NCBI GenBank assembly: GCA_019422005.1
Contig: JAHZEF010000094.1
Span: 1,557 to 9,042, forward strand
Origin: Clostridiales bacterium
GTDB lineage: Bacteria; Bacillota; Clostridia; Oscillospirales; Oscillospiraceae
DNA length: 7,486 bases
Direction of reading: 5' to 3'
Both the position numbers and the translations under genes were made by a program. Positions within the stretch are counted from its first letter, which is position 1, and every line of letters begins with the position of its first letter. This document shows positions 1 through 5,341 of the stretch, piece by piece. The notes below the pieces were generated by a model that ran no database searches, was not told the DNA's origin, and saw only the letters and a list, made by a program, of their open reading frames with translations.

Positions 1-1089
1 TGCCGGGGGTCAGGCCGGTGTCGGAGTAGGAATTCTGCGTCGGCGTGGCGATCTTTGTATATGGCCCGCCGGAGCTGGTGCCGCGATAGACGGCATAGCC
101 GGTGGCGCCGGGAACCGTGTCCCAGGTCAGGTTGATCTCCGTCTGCCCGGCAGCCTGGGCGCTGGGGTTGGTTGGGGCCGGCAGGGGCGCGGCCTGTGTG
201 GTGGCGCTGGCGTTGGCGGAGCGGACGCCGTCGCCGGAGGCGTCGTAGGCGGCCACCTGATAATAGTAGGTGGTGCTGGGCGTCAGGCCGGTGTCGGTAT
301 AGGAAGTGCCGGTTTCGGTTCCGATTTCAGAGAACGGCCCGCTGGAGCTGTCGCTGCGGAAGATCCGGTAGCCGGTGGCGGAGCCGACGGCGTCCCAGGT
401 CAGCTGGATGCTGTTGGGCCCCTGCGCCTGCGCCGTGACATTGCCCGGGGCGGGCAGCTGGGCCGCAGTCGCGGCGCTGAACTCTGCGGTTCTGGTGCCC
501 TCGCCGGAGCTGTCCGTGGCGGCCACCTGGTAGTAATAGGTGGTGCCGGGGGTCAGGCCGGTGTCGGAGTAGGAATTCTGCGTCGGCGTGGCGATCTTCG
601 TATATGGCCCGCCGGCGCTGGTGCCGCGGTAGACGGCATAGCCGGTGGCGCCGGAAACCGTGTCCCAGGTCAGGTTGATCTCCGTCTGCCCGACAGCCTG
701 GGCGCTGGGATTGGCCGGGGCCGCCAAAGAGGCGGACGGCTGCGTGGTTGCAGAGGATGCGGCAGACTGTGTGCCTTCGTCGGAACTGTCCATGGCGGCA
801 ACTTTATAATAGTACGTGGTGTTTGGAGAGAGGCCGGTGTCTGTATAGTTGGTCTGGGTCTCTTCGGCGATCTGGGAAAAAGTACCGCCGGAGCTGTCGC
901 TGCGGAAGATCCGGTAACCGGTGGCGGAGCCGACGGCATCCCAGGTCAGCGAGATGCTGGTTGGGCCGGCTGCAGATGCCTGCAGATTGGTCGGAGCCGG
1001 AAGAATGGCGCGCGGCCCCACAGCGGCAAAGGTGGAAAGGGAAGGCTGCTGCACCGGCAGGACCCGGTAATGATAGGTTGTTCCGGGCT
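1..1089 (-). repeat. Two-domain (A/B) higher-order repeat within the FN3 array
   Basis: The same landmark in successive FN3 domains (aggcc) falls at 12, 285, 555, 831 and 1092, so the units are 273, 270, 276 and 261 bp. Domains alternate between two types: A (GYAVYRGTS, TQNSYSDTGL) and B (GYRIFRSDSS, YTDTGL). The real repeat unit is therefore an A+B pair of about 543-546 bp. Bases 1-180 match 544-723 with only about eight differences. The outermost N-terminal domain (about 1092-1240) is a divergent singleton. Confidence 0.88.
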
Positions 1090-1288
1090 GCAGGCCCACG
1101 TCTGTAAACGACGGTTCGATGACAGCGGCGGCCTGCACAAAGGGCGCACCTTCCGAAAGTGAACGGTAAATGTGATATCCGGCCGCGCCGGGAACAGGTA
1201 TCCAGGTTAACTGGATCTGCGTGGCGTTCCCGCTCTCGACAATGAATTCGGCGGGAAGTTTCCAAGATGCGTTTGACTTCATATCCAT
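1..1288 (-). CDS. Tandem fibronectin type III repeat protein, N-terminal part (3' end outside window)
   Basis: An open frame of 429 codons runs without a stop from ATG at 1288 to the left edge. Translation gives back-to-back fibronectin type III (FN3) domains of about 87-92 residues. Each has the core pattern I-x-L-T-W, a GATGY or SATGY strand, a TDTGL turn and a TTYYY strand. Four domains are complete and a fifth is cut by the edge. The start is firm: an in-frame TGA lies seven codons upstream, and an AGGAGG sits at 1299-1304. The first residues (MDMKSNASWKLPAEF) are not a signal peptide and contain no membrane segment; the first FN3 domain begins almost at once. FN3 arrays in bacteria are usually spacers or binding modules of exported proteins, so the missing leader is odd. 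Any catalytic or anchoring domain would lie beyond the left edge. The FN3 assignment is firm; the function is unknown. Confidence 0.93.
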   Translation of the reverse strand, partial: MDMKSNASWKLPAEFIVESGNATQIQLTWIPVPGAAGYHIYRSLSEGAPFVQAAAVIEPSFTDVGLQPGTTYHYRVLPVQQPSLSTFAAVGPRAILPAPTNLQASAAGPTSISLTWDAVGSATGYRIFRSDSSGGTFSQIAEETQTNYTDTGLSPNTTYYYKVAAMDSSDEGTQSAASSATTQPSASLAAPANPSAQAVGQTEINLTWDTVSGATGYAVYRGTSAGGPYTKIATPTQNSYSDTGLTPGTTYYYQVAATDSSGEGTRTAEFSAATAAQLPAPGNVTAQAQGPNSIQLTWDAVGSATGYRIFRSDSSSGPFSEIGTETGTSYTDTGLTPSTTYYYQVAAYDASGDGVRSANASATTQAAPLPAPTNPSAQAAGQTEINLTWDTVPGATGYAVYRGTSSGGPYTKIATPTQNSYSDTGLTPG

Positions 1289-1298
1289 GCAATACGCT

Positions 1299-1304
1299 CC
1301 TCCT
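1299..1304 (-). promoter_or_regulatory. Ribosome binding site of the FN3 gene
   Basis: On the minus strand AGGAGG, followed by AG, lies ten bases before the ATG at 1286-1288. Together with the in-frame TGA just upstream, it fixes the start and so the lack of a signal peptide. Confidence 0.8.
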
Positions 1305-1341
1305 GATCAGATGGGGACACTCTGGCCCTTACCATCTTATG

Positions 1342-1391
1342 TTGGAACCCTCCAAATGGTTCCCGCCGGGGATACGGCGGCGAACGGCGGG
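1342..1391 (-). repeat. Cluster of overlapping inverted repeats in the FN3 gene leader
   Basis: Several short inverted repeats overlap here. GGAACC (1344-1349) pairs with GGTTCC (1358-1363). TTGGA (1342-1346) can instead pair with TCCAA (1351-1355). CCGCCG (1363-1368) pairs with CGGCGG (1375-1380), or CCCGCCG (1362-1368) pairs with CGGCGGG (1385-1391). If the FN3 transcript starts near 1411, all lie in its roughly 120-base leader and are mutually exclusive alternatives. They may be operators or RNA structure; no known riboswitch class is recognised. Confidence 0.4.
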
Positions 1392-1399
1392 AAAGACGG

Positions 1400-1427
1400 T
1401 TGTTTTTTCCGCGAAATATGATATCAT
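1400..1427 (+). promoter_or_regulatory. Candidate distal promoter for the spo0A operon, sharing a palindromic -10
   Basis: TTGTTT (1400-1405), a 16-base spacer, then TATCAT (1422-1427) preceded by TGA. The -10 uses the right half of the palindrome TATGATATCATA (1417-1428), whose left half gives the same element on the minus strand. The -35 is weak (TTG only), so activity would depend on the extended -10. Confidence 0.3.
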
Positions 1428-1445
1428 AAGACCATTATGGCTCAA
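1418..1445 (-). promoter_or_regulatory. Candidate sigma-A promoter for the FN3 gene
   Basis: On the minus strand the -35 TTGAGC (1440-1445) is followed after 16 bases by the -10 TATCAT (1418-1423), preceded by the extended -10 TG motif (TGA). The -35 matches TTGACA at 4 of 6 positions and the -10 matches TATAAT at 5 of 6. Start of transcription would be near 1411. The -10 lies in a perfect 12-bp palindrome shared with the opposite strand. Confidence 0.45.
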
Positions 1446-1483
1446 CACCGAAAGACGTCTCGAAAAAAGCCGATTTTCCTATT

Positions 1484-1512
1484 TTGATTTTTTCCTTTTC
1501 CTCAGGTATTCT
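1484..1512 (+). promoter_or_regulatory. Likely sigma-A promoter of the spo0A operon
   Basis: TTGATT (1484-1489), a spacer of exactly 17 bases, then TATTCT (1507-1512), in an AT-rich stretch. Transcription would begin near 1519, giving a leader of about 47 bases before the first gene. A sigma-H reading of the same stretch (AGGTATT then GTGAAC) was considered, but its spacing and match are poor. Confidence 0.6.
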
Positions 1513-1566
1513 AAAGGTACAGTGAACCGACCCCCAGCAAATGTATCAAGAGAGTGAGGAAAAAAT

Positions 1567-1896
1567 ATGCAGCAGACGATGTCGCTCCGGCGCAGTTTCT
1601 CAGCGCTGCAGGGCCTGCAAGCGCCACGGACCATGGAGTACAGCCTGAAAGAGGAGAAAGCCGGGCAGTTCCGGCTTTGTTTTTTGGAACAGGCTCCCGG
1701 CAGGGCGAAACAGGTGGGAAATGCCGCCTTCGCCGGCGACCGGGCAAATGCAGAGGCTCTTCTGACATATCTGTTTGAGAATGCGGTGCCCTATTCCCAG
1801 TGTCCGGATGTGATCGCCGACGCCTGGGCGATGTTGAGCATGAAGCGAGGGAGTTTGAATGAAAGAGCCGGTAATCCGGCTGTTGATTGCGGATGA
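1567..1896 (+). CDS. Small DUF6514-like protein, first gene of the spo0A operon
   Basis: A 109-residue soluble protein with no signal peptide, membrane segment or cofactor motif. The ATG follows GTGAGGA by six bases. Residues about 20-90 read as strands (MEYSLKEEK, QFRLCFLEQ), then a helix (AEALLTYLFENAV), then PDVIADAW. This order (short beta strands, an acidic residue-A-x-x-L-x-x-L helix, then a D-V-I-x-D-x end) resembles the DUF6514 family of small clostridial proteins of unknown function. That assignment is from memory of the family pattern and is moderate at best. The stop lies 38 bases inside spo0A in another frame, so the two genes are probably translationally coupled. The last roughly 15 residues are read only from the overlap and may not be conserved. 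Its position suggests a link to Spo0A control, but the sequence does not show one. Confidence 0.7.
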   Translation: MQQTMSLRRSFSALQGLQAPRTMEYSLKEEKAGQFRLCFLEQAPGRAKQVGNAAFAGDRANAEALLTYLFENAVPYSQCPDVIADAWAMLSMKRGSLNERAGNPAVDCG

Positions 1897-2608
1897 CAAT
1901 GCAGAGCTTTGCGATATTTTAGCAGATTATTTCGGCCTGACGCCGGGTATTGAGGTGTGCGGACTGGCCAAAGATGGAGAGGAAGCGCTGTTCCGCATTG
2001 CGCAGACGCAGCCGGATGTGGTATTGTTGGATTTAATCATGCCGAAAGTGGATGGGATTTCGGTTTTGGAGCGGCTGGAAAGAACAGAGCTGCCGCGCCG
2101 TCCGCGGGTGATTGTCACGTCGGCCCTGGGGCAGGAGAAAATTACCGGCGCGGCGCTGTCCATGGGCGCCGACTATTACATGATCAAGCCATATGACCTG
2201 GATGCACTGTGCGCGAGGGTCCGGCTGGTGGCGGAGCAGGAGACGCTGCCGCAGCAGTCGGATGCGGCCGAGGAACCGGCGGATGCGGTGATCCGCGCGC
2301 TGACGGAGCTGGATATGCCGACGCATATGTTGGGCTATCAGTACTGCATTTCCGCATTGTCCATTATGATGCGCGGAGACAGGCCCCTCTCTCTGGTGAA
2401 AGATGTATATGCCGGTGTGGCAAAAGAGTATGAGACGACGTCCGGCTGCGTGGAGAGCGCAATCCGGCAGATTATCCGGCGGCTTTGGGAACAGGGACGG
2501 GACCGCATGAACCAATTGCCCGGCCTGGGAGACACCGCGTTGGCCCCTCCGTCCAACGGCCGCTTTCTGAATGCCGTCAAAGTCCGTCTTTCTGCACAGG
2601 CACTGTGA
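1859..2608 (+). CDS. spo0A: Spo0A, master response regulator of sporulation (divergent)
   Basis: A 249-residue cytoplasmic response regulator, slightly shorter than the roughly 260-270 usual for Spo0A. The receiver domain (about 5-125) has acidic pocket D12 and D13, phospho-acceptor D58 in LLDLIMP, T87/S88, and K110 in IKPYD. The stretch ALGQEKITGAALSMGADYYMIKP is typical of Spo0A. A linker rich in Q, E and A (about 126-140) leads to the Spo0A C-terminal DNA-binding domain (about 143-249), marked by MPTHMLGYQY, KDVYAGVAKEYETT and SAIRQIIRRLWEQG. Phosphorylated Spo0A normally binds 0A boxes to switch on sporulation. The usual recognition helix reads TASRVERAIRH; here it reads TSGCVESAIRQ, so two arginines are replaced (C197, S200). 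The region after it also differs. GAGGGAG precedes the ATG by about seven bases. The gene overlaps the upstream one and lies nine bases before the kinase gene. Identity as Spo0A is secure; normal DNA specificity is not. Confidence 0.93.
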   Translation: MKEPVIRLLIADDNAELCDILADYFGLTPGIEVCGLAKDGEEALFRIAQTQPDVVLLDLIMPKVDGISVLERLERTELPRRPRVIVTSALGQEKITGAALSMGADYYMIKPYDLDALCARVRLVAEQETLPQQSDAAEEPADAVIRALTELDMPTHMLGYQYCISALSIMMRGDRPLSLVKDVYAGVAKEYETTSGCVESAIRQIIRRLWEQGRDRMNQLPGLGDTALAPPSNGRFLNAVKVRLSAQAL

Positions 2609-2617
2609 AAGGAAACA

Positions 2618-4708
2618 ATGATGGAGAGGCTGAGCGAGATGGCGGCGCTGCTGGGAATCAGCGCCGAACAGCTGTATTCCCAATTTCAGAGCGTTGGAAA
2701 TGCAGGGAACTGGGTTTACTTTTGCGGTCAAACGACGTATTGGGGCTCCCGGCATGTCCGTAATATTTATCGCCTGCCGCAGACGGTGGAGCTTGCCCCG
2801 CGGATGCTGTTTGATCGCGTGCATCCGGGGGACAAGGACATTGTGCGGCAGGCGTTTGACCGTTTGGCGCAGGGGGCGCCGTTTCATGCGGTGCACCGCA
2901 TTCTGGCGGATGACGAGATCCGCTGGGTGGAGCAGGACGGCCGCCTTTACCGGGCAAATCTGGGGACGTATCTGGTAGGGTCGGTGCGGGACATCACGCA
3001 GGTCAAGCGGGAGGAGCTGCGGCTTGCGGAACGGCATGACGATCTGGCGGCGATTACGGCCTATCTGGCGGAAACAACGGATACGACAGATCTGCAGGCG
3101 ATTGCGGCCAGTGTGGAGCGTGTGCTCCGGATGCGTCTGGATGCGCTGATGATCGGCGTATTTGCCAGGCAGGGGGAGCGGGTGGCGCGGATTGCTCCGC
3201 ACGACATGGAATATATGCAGGCCTTCTCCTTCCAGCGCATTGAGGATTTTGGGGGATATCAGGCGGCGATAACCGGCCACCGGCAGGTGTGGTCGGTGGA
3301 GGCGTACCCGGGAGCCCTGGGACGGGAGGTGCTGCAGACGCTGGGAAGGAAAAGCGTGATTGCGCTGCCGATCCGGCATGACGGCGCCACGATCGGGGCG
3401 CTGTCTCTGGCAATCCGGCGTCCGGGGGAGCTGCTGCCGGAGGAAGAGGCGTTTTGCCAGACCATCTGCGGATATCTTTCCAATCAGCTCAACAGCACGC
3501 TGCAGTATCAGCAGATGAAAGAGCGGCTGGAGCGGCAGAATCATTTACAGGCGGATTATGAAGCCGTTTTTTCAGAGAGCGTGGACGACATCGCCATCAT
3601 TGACGCGGAGGGCCGCATCTGCCAGATCAATACGGCGTTTGCAGAGAGCCTGGGCGTGACGCCGCAGACGCTGGTGGGGACCGCTCTGGCGGATCTGATT
3701 CACCCGGACGACCGGGTCTATGCGCTGTGCGCGGTACGCGGGCTGGCGCCGGGTGCCGCGGTCCGTGACCTGTATTGCCGCGTGGCGTCCGGCGGCCGGA
3801 CACTGCAGCTGGCCTGTAATCTCAAACGGATGCAGAACCGGGGAATTCTGATGATTGCGCGGGATGTGACGCGGCAAAGGGACAGTGCTGCGGCGGAGCA
3901 TGAGGAAAAAACGGAACAGATTGAGCGGGCGGCCAACGAACTGGTTGCCGATATGTCGCATTCTTTCAAAACGCCGCTGAATGTCATCATCTCCTCACTG
4001 AACCTGCTGCGCACCAAGCTGCAGATGGAAAATGCGGACGGCTTTGCAAAGGACTATGCCAGATTCCTGGACTATGCCGACGCCAGCAGCTACAGGCTGC
4101 TGCGCCTGATTACCAACCTGGTGGATCTGGGCCGCGCGGAACTGGGTATGCTGCAGTTTTGCAGGAGACGTTATGATCTGACGGAGTATCTCAGGCAGGC
4201 CGTACAGATTGCGCGCCCATATCTGGAGCCGTACGGCGCTGAGCTCCGGCTGGATTCCGTACAGAACGGGCCGGCATGGGTGTTTCTGGATGCGGAATAC
4301 CTGACGCGCATTTTGTTCAATCTGCTTGCCGGCGCGGTACAGCGCATGCCTCGGGGCGGAAGGATTTCCGTTTCGGCACGGCTGCGCGGCGGACAGGCGG
4401 AGCTTGCGGTAGAGGATCAGGGCGAACCGGTTGCGCCGGAGACGCTGGCACAGATGCTGGGCCGGGCAAGAACGCAGTCCTCCATGGCCAACAGCCGCTA
4501 CGGCGGAAACCTGGGAATGTATGTGGTCAGGGTGCTGACAGAGCTGCGCGGCGGAACTGTGGCGGCGGAGGAGCGGACAGAGAAGGGCAACTGCTTTGTA
4601 TGCACGCTGCCCTGTGACGGGGACGGGGAGGATCCGGCGGACGGGGTGCTGAATTGGGAATTTCTCCGGGCGCAGGCAAAGATGGAACTGTCCTATCTGA
4701 AGGAATAA
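2618..4708 (+). CDS. Soluble PAS-GAF-PAS sensor histidine kinase with degenerate ATP-binding domain
   Basis: A 696-residue protein with no membrane segment. In order: a PAS domain of the PAS_3 type (about 25-132; HPGDKD, IRWVEQDG, GSVRDITQVK), a GAF domain (about 140-297), a second PAS (about 312-422; HPDDR, ARDVTRQ), a HisKA dimerisation domain (about 435-510) with phospho-acceptor H448 in DMSHSFKTPLN, and a HATPase_c domain (about 555-665). A 30-residue tail follows. The ATPase domain is abnormal. The N box reads NLLAGAVQ, so the metal-binding asparagine of NLLxNA is G572. The G1 box reads D600-Q-G-E-P, so its second glycine is P604. The F box is absent. The G2 box reads GGNLGM, where GTGLGL is usual. 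AAAGGAA lies five bases before the ATG. Co-transcribed with spo0A, it is probably a KinA-like input to Spo0A, perhaps as a phosphatase or scaffold and not an active kinase. Confidence 0.88.
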   Translation: MMERLSEMAALLGISAEQLYSQFQSVGNAGNWVYFCGQTTYWGSRHVRNIYRLPQTVELAPRMLFDRVHPGDKDIVRQAFDRLAQGAPFHAVHRILADDEIRWVEQDGRLYRANLGTYLVGSVRDITQVKREELRLAERHDDLAAITAYLAETTDTTDLQAIAASVERVLRMRLDALMIGVFARQGERVARIAPHDMEYMQAFSFQRIEDFGGYQAAITGHRQVWSVEAYPGALGREVLQTLGRKSVIALPIRHDGATIGALSLAIRRPGELLPEEEAFCQTICGYLSNQLNSTLQYQQMKERLERQNHLQADYEAVFSESVDDIAIIDAEGRICQINTAFAESLGVTPQTLVGTALADLIHPDDRVYALCAVRGLAPGAAVRDLYCRVASGGRTLQLACNLKRMQNRGILMIARDVTRQRDSAAAEHEEKTEQIERAANELVADMSHSFKTPLNVIISSLNLLRTKLQMENADGFAKDYARFLDYADASSYRLLRLITNLVDLGRAELGMLQFCRRRYDLTEYLRQAVQIARPYLEPYGAELRLDSVQNGPAWVFLDAEYLTRILFNLLAGAVQRMPRGGRISVSARLRGGQAELAVEDQGEPVAPETLAQMLGRARTQSSMANSRYGGNLGMYVVRVLTELRGGTVAAEERTEKGNCFVCTLPCDGDGEDPADGVLNWEFLRAQAKMELSYLKE

Positions 4709-4714
4709 AATTTT

Positions 4715-4756
4715 GATCCCGGCTGCAGATGTTCTGCAGCCGGGATCAGGTTTTTT
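4715..4756. terminator. Strong intrinsic terminator, probably bidirectional
   Basis: A perfect 14-bp stem (4715-4728 with 4734-4747) encloses a five-base loop and is followed by AGG and six T residues (4751-4756), ending the spo0A operon. On the minus strand the same stem is followed by AAAATTTTATT, so it can also end the NuoE-like gene, whose stop codon (4746-4748) lies partly inside the stem. Confidence 0.92.
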
Positions 4757-5282
4757 CTGCTGAACCGTCTCTGACGGAGGGGAAGGCAGGCTGCGGATGG
4801 GAGGAATCCTGCACAGACGCGCCGGAAACGAGGCGGTGCAGCAATTCCGGCGTGGCCTTTGCAAAGAGCCGGCCGTCCCATTTGAGGCTGGGGCCTTTGC
4901 CGCAGTTTTTCATGCAGCCCGTCACCCGGAAGGAAAAACCGCCGGCGGCGCTGATTCCGCCGTTCTTGACGCCATAGGCCGCCTCCACGGCGGACCGGAG
5001 CGCCGCTGAAGACTGGCGGGCGCAGTTGGCGCCGCCGCACAGCTCCAGCCGGTGTGGCGCCTGCTGGGGACGCAGGGAGGGGTATCGCCGGACAATGGCG
5101 GAAAGAAAGGTCTCCCGCAGGCCGTAGGCAGCTGCGATTTCCGAGAGAGCCGCATCGGGGAGTACGCCGCCGTTTTCCGACTGCACTTCCCGCAGCAGCG
5201 CCACCAGCGCTTCCTGGGCGGCCGGAGCGCCCTGCGTGCGATAATACGAAATCGCTTCCTGCAGTTCCCAATTGGATTCCAT
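4746..5282 (-). CDS. Stand-alone NuoE-like [2Fe-2S] thioredoxin-fold protein
   Basis: A 178-residue soluble protein. The N-terminal helical part (about 5-70; ALVALLREVQSENGGVLPDAALSEIAAAYGL) matches the start of the 24 kDa NuoE/HymA/HndA family. The thioredoxin-like part (about 76-152) carries the four cluster ligands C82-x4-C87 and C123-x3-C127 (CGGANC and CMKNC). Family members hold a [2Fe-2S] cluster and pass electrons between NAD(P)H-oxidising flavoprotein subunits and hydrogenases or Complex I. No NuoF, hydrogenase or other partner gene is in the window; the gene is single and bounded by a promoter and a terminator. A polar tail (about 155-178) extends beyond the fold. AAGGAG lies about eight bases before the ATG. 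The family is clear; the electron partner is unknown. Confidence 0.88.
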   Translation of the reverse strand: MESNWELQEAISYYRTQGAPAAQEALVALLREVQSENGGVLPDAALSEIAAAYGLRETFLSAIVRRYPSLRPQQAPHRLELCGGANCARQSSAALRSAVEAAYGVKNGGISAAGGFSFRVTGCMKNCGKGPSLKWDGRLFAKATPELLHRLVSGASVQDSSHPQPAFPSVRDGSAEKT

Positions 5283-5312
5283 AGGCCGTCTCCTTTTTGT
5301 TGCTTTGCCGCG

Positions 5313-5341
5313 ATCATAGCACAGAATCCGCCGCCTGTCAA
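5313..5341 (-). promoter_or_regulatory. Near-consensus sigma-A promoter of the NuoE-like gene
   Basis: On the minus strand a perfect -35 TTGACA (5336-5341), a 17-base spacer, then TATGAT (5313-5318), preceded by an extended -10 TG (TGC). The -35 overlaps the TGA stop codon of the upstream peptidase gene (5338-5340). Transcription would start near 5306, leaving a leader of about 24 bases with the ribosome binding site. Confidence 0.88.

Noticed and set aside
804..1292. A 162-codon minus-strand frame from a TTG at 1292 overlapping the FN3 gene
   Set aside because: It is the wrong frame: the ATG frame four bases later gives clear FN3 domains, this one gives R/P-rich nonsense.
1362..1408. GC-rich hairpin followed by a T run as a plus-strand terminator
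   Set aside because: No plus-strand gene ends before it; the FN3 gene points away. The T run is separated from the stem by about ten bases.
1457..1464. GTCTCGAA as a possible 0A box upstream of spo0A
   Set aside because: One mismatch to TGTCGAA in a 278-base spacer is close to chance, and this Spo0A may not use the standard box.
1504..1527. Sigma-H promoter (AGGTATT and GTGAAC) before the spo0A operon
   Set aside because: The spacing is about ten bases and both elements deviate from consensus; the sigma-A reading with a 17-base spacer fits better.
2033..3544. A 503-codon open frame on the minus strand opposite spo0A and the kinase gene
   Set aside because: It is antisense to two well-supported genes, rich in H, R, P and L, shows no domain, and is the kind of frame that GC-rich coding DNA creates by chance.
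3995..4864. A 289-codon minus-strand frame across the end of the kinase gene, the terminator and the NuoE-like gene
   Set aside because: It runs through a perfect terminator hairpin, is antisense to the kinase, is out of frame with the NuoE-like gene, and has no recognisable motif.
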